DNA from: Acidimicrobiales bacterium
Lineage (GTDB): Bacteria > Actinomycetota > Acidimicrobiia > Acidimicrobiales > Aldehydirespiratoraceae
Assembly (NCBI GenBank): GCA_021604885.1
Contig: BQJV01000109.1
Span: forward strand, 1-8,679
Reading direction: 5' to 3'
Length of the DNA: 8,679 bases
A program made the translations under genes and the position numbers. Every line of letters starts with the position of its first letter. Position 1 is the first letter of the stretch. The notes under the pieces are model-generated. The model was not told the origin of the DNA and ran no database searches. It saw only the letters and a list, made by a program, of their open reading frames with translations. Shown piece after piece: positions 1-6,810 of the stretch.

Positions 1-810
1 CTCACGATCAAGCTCACGAAGACCAAGCTCGCTCTGCTGGTGGCGCTGGTCGCGCTCGCGGGCACCTCGGTGGCCTACGCGGGCCACCCGTTCACCGACG
101 TCGAGGACGGCAAGTGGTACTCCGACGCCGTCGAGTGGGCCTACGACAACGACATCACGACCGGCAAAACGCCGACCACCTTCAACGGTGACGACGGTGT
201 CACCCGCTACGAGGCCGTGACGTTCCAGCAGCGCTACGACGAGAACGTGGCCGCTCCGGCCCGCGACGCCCTGGCCGACGACATCAGCGACAACGCCGAT
301 GCCATCAGCGACAACGCGTCGGACCACAACCAGGAAGTCGGACGCCTCGCCTACGAGCAGTTCCAGGACGAGAACGACTGGGACGGCAACGACCTGAAGA
401 CCGATGTCACGATCGACGTGCCGACCGATGGCTTCCTCATCGTCAACTACAGCGCGAACATCGGCCGGGACATCAACGAGAGCGGCTCCGGCACGATCAC
501 GGTGACGGCCGAATTCGAGCACGACGGGGTCACGATCGACACCTTCTTCCAGGTCATCGACCTCGACGCCACGTTCTTCGACTTCGACTCGCACTCGCTG
601 TCGTTCACCCACGTCCTCGAGGCCACCGAGGGCGACAACGACGTGGACGTGACGCTCTCGCACGGCGGCGACTCGGACGACCTGCTGTACGTCTACAACG
701 AGAACCTCAACGTCTTGTTCGTGCCCTTCGATGCGAACAACGAGCCGGTCCTCATCCCCCTCGATGCCGGCGACATCGGGCGCAACCACAGCCCCGACGG
801 CAACGTCTGA
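1..810 (+). CDS. Secreted protein with one S-layer homology (SLH) domain, 5' end missing
   Basis: The reading frame is open from the first base, and no ATG, GTG or TTG codon precedes the GTG at 40. The residues encoded before that GTG (KLTKTKLALL) form the lysine-rich start of a signal peptide, so the true start lies just left of the window. Counting from base 1, a hydrophobic core at about residues 10-24 ends in AYA, a likely signal peptidase I site after residue 27. Residues 29-82 match an SLH domain (FTDV, WYSDAVEWAYDNDITTG, then VTRYEAVTF), a module that usually anchors proteins to cell-wall polymers. Residues 93-107 hold a seven-residue repeat (ISDNADA, ISDNASD) that may be a short coiled coil. 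The rest is acidic and strand-rich and could be a jelly-roll domain, a guess from its pattern. There is only one SLH copy where S-layer proteins often have three. The function beyond surface attachment is unknown. Confidence 0.85.
   Translation, partial: LTIKLTKTKLALLVALVALAGTSVAYAGHPFTDVEDGKWYSDAVEWAYDNDITTGKTPTTFNGDDGVTRYEAVTFQQRYDENVAAPARDALADDISDNADAISDNASDHNQEVGRLAYEQFQDENDWDGNDLKTDVTIDVPTDGFLIVNYSANIGRDINESGSGTITVTAEFEHDGVTIDTFFQVIDLDATFFDFDSHSLSFTHVLEATEGDNDVDVTLSHGGDSDDLLYVYNENLNVLFVPFDANNEPVLIPLDAGDIGRNHSPDGNV
282..317 (+). repeat. Two-copy 15-nt direct repeat, 21-nt period, inside the SLH gene
   Basis: The 15-mer catcagcgacaacgc occurs at 282-296 and again at 303-317, an offset of exactly 21 nt. 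This keeps the frame and yields two copies of a seven-residue unit (ISDNADA, ISDNASD). A heptad period fits a small coiled-coil stalk between the SLH domain and the beta-rich C-terminal part. It is most simply a local in-frame duplication. Confidence 0.7.
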
Positions 811-834
811 ATCGCACGGCTGAGCCGAAAACGA

Positions 835-868
835 GAAGAGCCCCGGGCCGAGAGGCCCGGGGCTCTTT
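835..868. terminator. Bidirectional intrinsic terminator between converging genes
   Basis: The arms at 837-849 and 854-866 are perfect reverse complements (13 bp: agagccccgggcc against ggcccggggctct) around a GAGA loop. One A-T pair and a G-T pair extend the stem. Read on the plus strand, the stem ends in a short TTT. Read on the minus strand, it is followed by cttctcgtttt. It lies 25 nt after the SLH gene stop and 21 nt after the rpsJ stop, so it is well placed to end both converging transcripts. The U tracts are short, which is common in high-GC actinobacteria. Confidence 0.88.
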
Positions 869-888
869 CGCGTTCTGTCCGACGGGCG

Positions 889-1209
889 CTAGGCCTGCTG
901 GATCTTGATCTCGATGTCGACCCCGGCGGGGAGGTCGAGGCGCTGCAGCGAATCCACCGTCTTGGGCGAGGGATCCAGGATGTCGAGGAGGCGCTTGTGG
1001 ATGCGCATCTCGAAGTGCTCCCGGGAATCCTTGTCCTTGAACGGACCCTTGATGACCGTGAAGCGGTGCTTCTCGGTCGGCAGGGGAATCGGACCCGACA
1101 GGTGGGCCTGCGTCCGCTTCACCGTCTCGACGATCTTCTTCGTCGACTGATCGATGATCTCGTGGTCGTAGGCCTTGAGCCGGATCCGAATCTTCTGTCC
1201 TGCAGCCAT
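889..1209 (-). CDS. rpsJ: Small ribosomal subunit protein S10 (uS10)
   Basis: This 106-residue protein matches S10 along its whole length: GQKIRIRLKAYDHEIID at the N-terminus, then PLPTEKHRFTVI, DSREHFEMRIHKRLLDIL, and PKTVDSLQRLDLPAGVDIEIK at the end. S10 sits in the head of the 30S subunit and, as NusE, binds NusB in antitermination complexes. The ATG at 1209 gives the MAAGQ start typical of actinobacterial S10. The frame is open 28 codons further upstream, but that extension lies inside tuf and is not S10-like. Only 7 nt separate the tuf stop from this ATG and no strong Shine-Dalgarno is seen, so translation is probably coupled to tuf. rpsJ is the last gene before the terminator at 835-868, and no rplC follows it, unlike a standard S10 operon. 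Confidence 0.98.
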   Translation of the reverse strand: MAAGQKIRIRLKAYDHEIIDQSTKKIVETVKRTQAHLSGPIPLPTEKHRFTVIKGPFKDKDSREHFEMRIHKRLLDILDPSPKTVDSLQRLDLPAGVDIEIKIQQA

Positions 1210-1216
1210 CAGATGC

Positions 1217-2404
<1,188 letters not shown>

Positions 2405-2458
2405 AACTGTTTTTCCTTGTGATTTTCTCTGTGGCTTCTTGGTGGGGTTAGGAGACGA

Positions 2459-4552
2459 TCATTCGCCGCGAACGCGGGCGACGATCTCTTCCTGAACGGA
2501 TGCAGGTGTGGGCTGGTACGAATCGAATTGCATCGTGTACGTCGCCCGCCCCTGCGTGCGTGAACGCAGGTCCGTACTGTATCCGAACATCTCGGAGAGC
2601 GGCACGAGTGCATTCACTACTTGGTTGATCCCGCGCTGCTCGGTGCCCTGCACCTGGCCGCGTCGAGAGTTGATGTCGCCGACGACGTCGCCGAGATAGT
2701 CGTCGGGGGTGACGATCTCGACGGCGAAGACCGGCTCGAGGAGCGTGGGCTTCGCCTGACGCGCAACCTCACGGAACCAGGCGTTGCCGGCGATCTTGAA
2801 CGCCATCTCGGACGAGTCGACGTCGTGCGTCTTGCCGTCCTCGAGGGAGACCTTGATGTCGACGGTCGGGAAGCCGGCGAGCACGCCATTGCTCATCGCT
2901 TCCTGGATGCCCTGGTCGACCGGCTTGATGTATTCCTTCGGAATCGCGCCACCGGTGATGTTGGACTCGAACTCGTAGTCGCCACCCGGGTTCGGGGAGA
3001 GCGTGGCCGAGATGACGGCGAACTGACCGGTGCCACCCGTCTGCTTCTTGTGGGTGTACGTGTGTTCGACGACTTCCTGGGTGATGGTCTCGCGGTAGGC
3101 GACCTGAGGCTTGCCGACGGCGGCCTCCACCTTGAACTCGCGCTTCATGCGGTCGACCAGCACCTCGAGGTGCAGCTCGCCCATGCCGGCGATGATCGTC
3201 TGTGCGGTCTCCTCGTTCGTCGTGACCTGGAAGGTGGGGTCCTCTTCGGCGAGCGCCTGGAGGGCCTTGCCCATCTTCTCCTGGTCGGCCTTCGACTTCG
3301 GCTCGACGGCGACCTCGATCACCGGCGCCGGGAAGTCGAGGTTCTCCAGCGTGATCGGGTGCGACGGATCGCACAGCGTGTCGCCGGTGCGGGTGTTCTT
3401 GATGCCGATGCCGGCGGCGATGTCGCCGGTGGCGACGGCGTCCTTGTCGACGCGGTCGTTGGCGTGCATCTCGAGGATGCGGCCGACGCGCTCCTTGTTG
3501 GACGTGCGGGTGTTGAGCACCACGTCGCCCTTCTCGAAGGTGCCCGAGTAGACCCGGAAGTAGGTGAGACGGCCGACGTGGGGGTCGGTCATGATCTTGA
3601 AGGCGAGCGCCGAGAAGGGCTCGTCGTCACTGGCGGTTCGGGTCGCCTCGTTGCCCTGCTTGTCCTCACCCTTGATCGGAGGGACATCGAGGGGCGACGG
3701 CAGGTAGTCGATGACGGCGTCGAGCAACGGCTGGACGCCCTTGTTCTTGAACGCGGTGCCGTTGAGGACCGGGACGAGGCCGTTCTCGAGGGTGCCGATG
3801 CGGATCGCGGCCATCAGCTCGTCCTCGCCGACCTCCTCGTCCTCGAGGACCTTCATCATGATGTCCTCGTCCTGATCGGCCGCGGCCTCGAGCAGCATGG
3901 CCCGGTACTCGTCAGCCTGCTCCTGGAGCTCGGCCGGGATGTCGACCTCGTCGTAGGTGGCACCCAGATCGGTCTCGTCGGTACCGGTCGGCCACACGAG
4001 GGCCTTCATCTTCACGAGGTCGATGACGCCGCGGTAGTCGCCTTCGGCACCGATCGGCAGCTGGAGCACGGCGACGTTGGGGGTCAGCCGGTCCTTGATG
4101 GTGTCGAGGCAGAAGAAGAAGTCCGCGCCGGTGCGGTCCATCTTGTTGACGAAGCACATGCGGGGGACGTTGTAGCGATCGGCCTGGCGCCAGACGGTCT
4201 CGGTCTGGGGCTCCACACCGGCGACACCGTCGAACACGGCAACCGCGCCGTCGAGAACGCGCAGCGAGCGCTCCACCTCGACGGTGAAGTCGACGTGGCC
4301 CGGGGTGTCGATGATGTTGATGCGATGGTCGTTCCAGATGCAGTGGGTGGCGGCCGAGGTGATCGTGATCCCTCGCTCCTGCTCCTGCTCCATCCAGTCC
4401 ATCGTGGCGGCGCCGTCGTGGACCTCACCGATCTTGTATGAGCGACCGGTGTAGTAGAGGATGCGCTCGGTCGTGGTGGTCTTGCCCGCGTCGATGTGGG
4501 CCATGATCCCGATGTTTCGGGTCATCTTGAGTGGCGTTCGCTTCTCAGCCAT
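2459..4552 (-). CDS. fusA: Translation elongation factor G (EF-G)
   Basis: This is a complete EF-G of 697 residues, the usual length. It is the GTPase that drives tRNA-mRNA translocation and, with RRF, ribosome recycling. Visible motifs are G1 AHIDAGKT (18-25), G2 RGITIT (60-65), G3 DTPGH (82-86) and G4 NKMD (136-139). Domain II follows (DPHVGRLTYFRVYSG), then domain III/IV signatures including GGAIPKEYIKPV and the domain IV tip region HDVDSSEMAFK, and a domain V end. The ATG at 4552 has a GAGG ribosome binding site at 4560-4563, 7 nt away. The gene sits between rpsG (131-nt gap, foldable) and tuf (54-nt gap), as in a classic str operon. Its position and intact motifs argue for the main translocase and not an EF-G2 paralogue. 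Confidence 0.99.
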   Translation of the reverse strand: MAEKRTPLKMTRNIGIMAHIDAGKTTTTERILYYTGRSYKIGEVHDGAATMDWMEQEQERGITITSAATHCIWNDHRINIIDTPGHVDFTVEVERSLRVLDGAVAVFDGVAGVEPQTETVWRQADRYNVPRMCFVNKMDRTGADFFFCLDTIKDRLTPNVAVLQLPIGAEGDYRGVIDLVKMKALVWPTGTDETDLGATYDEVDIPAELQEQADEYRAMLLEAAADQDEDIMMKVLEDEEVGEDELMAAIRIGTLENGLVPVLNGTAFKNKGVQPLLDAVIDYLPSPLDVPPIKGEDKQGNEATRTASDDEPFSALAFKIMTDPHVGRLTYFRVYSGTFEKGDVVLNTRTSNKERVGRILEMHANDRVDKDAVATGDIAAGIGIKNTRTGDTLCDPSHPITLENLDFPAPVIEVAVEPKSKADQEKMGKALQALAEEDPTFQVTTNEETAQTIIAGMGELHLEVLVDRMKREFKVEAAVGKPQVAYRETITQEVVEHTYTHKKQTGGTGQFAVISATLSPNPGGDYEFESNITGGAIPKEYIKPVDQGIQEAMSNGVLAGFPTVDIKVSLEDGKTHDVDSSEMAFKIAGNAWFREVARQAKPTLLEPVFAVEIVTPDDYLGDVVGDINSRRGQVQGTEQRGINQVVNALVPLSEMFGYSTDLRSRTQGRATYTMQFDSYQPTPASVQEEIVARVRGE

Positions 4553-4559
4553 GGGTATT

Positions 4560-4644
4560 CCTCAGGGTGAATGGAGGTGGTGTGTCCGAGGGGGGTTCGC
4601 ACACGCCACGACCGGACCGCTCTGGAAACGAGCTGCCCGGTCGT
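4560..4644 (-). promoter_or_regulatory. Structured leader between rpsG and fusA, possible regulatory RNA
   Basis: In the minus-strand transcript an 8-bp stem (ACGACCGG at 4644-4637 with CCGGTCGT at 4615-4608) encloses a symmetric 3x3 internal loop and a 4-bp inner stem (GCTC with GAGC) capped by a 7-nt loop. A second, weaker hairpin (GTGTG with CACAC plus an inner CGA/TCG, loop ACCCCCC) lies closer to fusA. A CCTC at 4577-4574 could also pair with the fusA ribosome binding site GAGG at 4563-4560. This 131-nt gap is much longer than the other gaps in the operon. No convincing promoter is seen in it. Function is unproven: candidates are translational control of fusA, RNA processing or attenuation. 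Confidence 0.4.
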
Positions 4645-4683
4645 AGAAAAAGTGTATTGGGATTGCGGTAGAGAACCGCGGAG

Positions 4684-5154
4684 TTACCAGCGGTAGTGGG
4701 CGAACGCCTTGTTGGCGTCGGCCATCTTCTGGACGTCTTCGCGGCGCTTGCAGGAGGCACCGATGCCGTTGCTCGCGTCGAGGATCTCGTTGGCGAGACG
4801 CTCGGCCATCGTGCGCTCACGACGGTCACGCGAGAACCCGACCATCCAACGGATGGCGAGGGTGGTGGCACGACGAGGACGGACCTCGATCGGCACCTGG
4901 TAGGTGGCGCCACCGACGCGGCGGCTCTTCACCTCGAGCTGGGGCCGGACGTTGTCGACCGCACGCTTGAGCGTGCCGACCGGCTCGGAGCCCGTCTTCT
5001 CCTCGACCATGGCGAGGGCGTCGTAGACGATCTTCTCGGCCAGGGTGCGCTTGCCGCGCTGGAGGATCTTGTTGGTGAACTGGGTGACGAGCACCGAGTC
5101 GTAGATCGGATCGGGGTGAATCTCGCGGCGCGGAGCCGGACCCTTACGAGGCAT
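4684..5154 (-). CDS. rpsG: Small ribosomal subunit protein S7 (uS7)
   Basis: This 156-residue protein is S7 throughout: MPRKGPAPRREIHPDPIYDS at the start, then TNKILQRGKRTLAEKIVYDAL, VGGATYQVPIEV, LAIRWMVGFSRDR, and a KADANKAFAHYRW-like end. S7 binds the 3' major domain of 16S rRNA and nucleates assembly of the 30S head. The ATG follows the rpsL stop after only 2 nt. Its ribosome binding site (GAAGGAT at 5163-5169) lies inside the end of rpsL, so translation of the two genes is probably coupled. In E. coli the longer rpsL-rpsG spacer carries the S7 autoregulatory site. A 2-nt spacer leaves no room for that element in the same place. Confidence 0.98.
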   Translation of the reverse strand: MPRKGPAPRREIHPDPIYDSVLVTQFTNKILQRGKRTLAEKIVYDALAMVEEKTGSEPVGTLKRAVDNVRPQLEVKSRRVGGATYQVPIEVRPRRATTLAIRWMVGFSRDRRERTMAERLANEILDASNGIGASCKRREDVQKMADANKAFAHYRW

Positions 5155-5156
5155 CG

Positions 5157-5528
5157 TCAGCCATCCTTCTTCGCGCCGTAACGACTACGGGCCTGCTTGC
5201 GATCGCGCACACCCGAAGTGTCGAGCGTGCCGCGGACGATCTTGTAGCGAACACCCGGAAGGTCCTTCACACGACCGCCACGCACGAGCACGATCGAGTG
5301 CTCCTGGAGGTTGTGGCCCTCGCCCGGGATGTAGGCGGTGACTTCGATGCCACTGGTGAGACGAACACGGGCGACCTTGCGCAGCGCGGAGTTCGGCTTC
5401 TTGGGAGTGGCGGTGTAGACGCGGGTGCAGACACCACGACGCTGGGGCGCTCCCTTGAGCGCCGGAGTCGCTTCCTTGCGACGCTTCGACTGGCGACCCT
5501 TGCGGACCAGCTGCTGAATCGTGGGCAC
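5157..5528 (-). CDS. rpsL: Small ribosomal subunit protein S12 (uS12)
   Basis: This 123-residue protein is S12, which lines the decoding centre and controls accuracy. Typical blocks are PTIQQLVRKGR, KGAPQRRGVCTRVYT, TPKKPNSALRKVARVRL, GEGHNLQEHSIVLVRGGRVKDLPGVRY (61-94 region) and a basic tail RSRYGAKK. Lys43 and Lys88, the sites where changes give streptomycin resistance, are both lysine, so the protein looks wild type. Asp89, next to Lys88, is the residue methylthiolated in many bacteria. The start is GTG at 5528-5526, chosen because it gives the conserved MPTIQQL start and has GAAGG at 5536-5540, 7 nt upstream. It is the first gene of the str operon, behind the promoter at 5606-5634. Confidence 0.98.
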   Translation of the reverse strand: MPTIQQLVRKGRQSKRRKEATPALKGAPQRRGVCTRVYTATPKKPNSALRKVARVRLTSGIEVTAYIPGEGHNLQEHSIVLVRGGRVKDLPGVRYKIVRGTLDTSGVRDRKQARSRYGAKKDG

Positions 5529-5605
5529 AGAAAAACCTTCGTGAAAGAGGATGGAGATCGGTTGCGGCCGGCAGCGCCGTGAGAGCGCGCTCAGGCCGAC
5601 GAGAA

Positions 5606-5634
5606 AGCATACGAGCGACCCACGGGAGCATCAA
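5606..5634 (-). promoter_or_regulatory. Sigma70-type promoter of the str operon
   Basis: On the minus strand a -35 box TTGATG (5634-5629) and a -10 box TATGCT (5611-5606) are separated by exactly 17 nt. Transcription would start near 5599, giving a leader of about 70 nt before the rpsL GTG. The position is right for the main promoter of rpsL-rpsG-fusA-tuf-rpsJ, and it lies only 27 nt after the stop of the upstream lipoprotein gene. No terminator is visible between that gene and the promoter, so some read-through into the operon is possible. The leader contains a 10-nt palindrome at 5583-5592 of unknown importance. Confidence 0.7.
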
Positions 5635-5661
5635 CCCTCACACGAGGGAAGTCGCGTGGCG

Positions 5662-6414
5662 TCAGCAGGCGTGATCGGCCGGATCGAGGTCGGCGACGCG
5701 CGCTGCGACGACAGCCGCTGCGTTGAACGAACCCTGGGACGCCTCGGGCGGTAGGCCGAGGGCCTCCGCCAGGGCGCCGTCGTCGTAGTAGTGCAGTCCC
5801 TCGAGAAACAACTGCCCGTGATCCGGGTGCGGGTCGGTGCGCAGATTCGAGGGAACGAGATCACATCCCAACTCGATCTGGACGGCGAGGTTGAACCAGG
5901 GAATGCGGGAATTCATCTCCGCCGCGTACGGGTGGGGGTCGCCCGTCGGGCCTGGTTGATACGGCGGAAGCTGTACCCAGATCACGTCGACTCCGGCTGC
6001 GTCCCAGGCTGCCTGGGCGGCGACGTAGCCGTCGGTCTGGAAGCTGCAGTCGACCTGGGCCGGCGTCGGGTTCTGGACCGGGGCCTCGCAGAACGCGTCG
6101 TGGATCGAGACGAACGCGACCACATAGTCGTCGTTGTCGATCCCGGTCATGTCTCCGAACGGGATCGTGCACGGTTCGTATGCGCCCGCCCCGTTCGGTA
6201 GCACGCGATACGTCCCCGCGGGGACGTCTGTGAAGCCGCACCCGAGGTGCGCGTTGTGCGAGCCGTCGAACTGCTCGACGACATCACCGACCTGATACGC
6301 GGTCGAGTCCCCCACGACATGCACGTCGCAGGCTGTGGCAAGCAACGAGGTAAGCGCGAGAGCGAGGGCACAGACGCGCCGAGTGCGCGATCGCCCGTCC
6401 TTTACTGATCTCAT
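5662..6414 (-). CDS. Probable SGNH/GDSL-type lipoprotein of unknown substrate
   Basis: This 250-residue protein has a basic N-terminus (RSRTRR), a hydrophobic stretch at 14-26 and the sequence LLATAC, a plausible lipobox with Cys29 as the lipidated residue. Ala at -3 is less usual than Leu. Directly after it comes VVGDSTA with Ser37, which fits block I of SGNH hydrolases. VSIHDAF (103-108) may stand for block III, with His where Asn is normal. IWVQLPPY (145-152) fits a core strand, and EGLHYYDDGALAEA (205-218) fits the final block with catalytic His208, where Glu205 replaces the usual Asp. Six cysteines beyond Cys29 could form disulfides in an exported protein. The family usually cleaves esters or acyl groups. 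The altered blocks mean activity is uncertain. The start has only a weak GGGGG ribosome binding site. The gene lies 45 nt after the putative immunity gene. Confidence 0.7.
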   Translation of the reverse strand: MRSVKDGRSRTRRVCALALALTSLLATACDVHVVGDSTAYQVGDVVEQFDGSHNAHLGCGFTDVPAGTYRVLPNGAGAYEPCTIPFGDMTGIDNDDYVVAFVSIHDAFCEAPVQNPTPAQVDCSFQTDGYVAAQAAWDAAGVDVIWVQLPPYQPGPTGDPHPYAAEMNSRIPWFNLAVQIELGCDLVPSNLRTDPHPDHGQLFLEGLHYYDDGALAEALGLPPEASQGSFNAAAVVAARVADLDPADHAC

Positions 6415-6459
6415 TCAATAACCCCCGATCGTTGGTTCACAGGCTGCGCGACCTTCGTC

Positions 6460-6810
6460 TCACTTCGTGAAGGTCGACTCAACGATGCCACCCGTACGCG
6501 GATCGATGACGACGCGATAGCCCGAGAAGCTAGTCGCCTCGAGGTCTCCATCAGAAGACAGCGCCGCGCTGAGATAGCAGTCGCCCGTGGAGGATGTTGG
6601 CAGCCGGGCCAACCAGGCGCGTTCCCCACCCGGCGATATCGCGAAGAGGTTCTCGAACTGTCCATACGGTCGCAATTCCGCGTCGGGATCGAGCAAGACG
6701 ACTGTGTGTCCGGCAGCTTCAAGCACGGCGAGGGGTCGTGCCTGAAGGCCGATTCGCTCACCCTTGACACACACCGCATGCTCCTCCTCTTCTTGCCCCT
6801 CCTCGGTCAT
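6460..6810 (-). CDS. Small protein overlapping the RHS toxin gene, candidate immunity protein
   Basis: This 116-residue soluble protein is encoded directly after the RHS toxin, and its ATG overlaps the toxin stop in an ATGA. It has no signal peptide or membrane segment. The core reads VVLLDPDAE, GQFENLFAISPGGERAWLARLPTSS, DCYLSAAL, ATSFSGYRVVIDPRTGGIVESTFTK, a run of short strands that resembles a beta-propeller blade or a small beta sandwich. Similar small proteins are familiar to me beside polymorphic toxins, but I cannot name a family. Position, overlap and size point to immunity against the toxin tip. The start is ambiguous. GTG at codon 13 (6774) has a perfect AGGAGG 8 nt upstream, which would make the acidic EEGQEEEEH stretch untranslated and give 104 residues. 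The ATG start has no clear ribosome binding site and would rely on coupling. Confidence 0.75.
   Translation of the reverse strand: MTEEGQEEEEHAVCVKGERIGLQARPLAVLEAAGHTVVLLDPDAELRPYGQFENLFAISPGGERAWLARLPTSSTGDCYLSAALSSDGDLEATSFSGYRVVIDPRTGGIVESTFTK
6783..6788 (-). promoter_or_regulatory. Perfect Shine-Dalgarno that favours an internal GTG start
   Basis: On the minus strand AGGAGG occupies 6788-6783 and is followed after 8 nt by GTG at 6774-6772, in frame with the small downstream gene. The sequence between the ATGA overlap and this site encodes almost only Glu (EEGQEEEE), as expected if the bases are kept for ribosome binding and not for protein. It suggests that the immunity candidate may be made independently of toxin translation. 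Confidence 0.55.

Noticed and set aside
40..810. GTG at 40 as the true start of the SLH gene
   Set aside because: It would remove the lysine-rich n-region, and the frame is open to base 1, so the gene more likely begins outside the window.
2621..4441. Long plus-strand open frame of 606 codons opposite fusA
   Set aside because: It lies fully inside the EF-G gene on the other strand and its composition is typical of an antisense frame.
5583..5592. Palindrome gagcgcgctc in the rpsL leader as an operator
   Set aside because: A 10-nt GC-rich palindrome is expected often in DNA of this composition, and nothing ties it to a known regulator.
6449..6476. Hairpin (cgaccttc with gaaggtcg, 12-nt loop) at the end of the immunity candidate as a terminator
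   Set aside because: It spans the stop codon and has no T tract after it on the minus strand. It may be chance or a weak RNA stability element.
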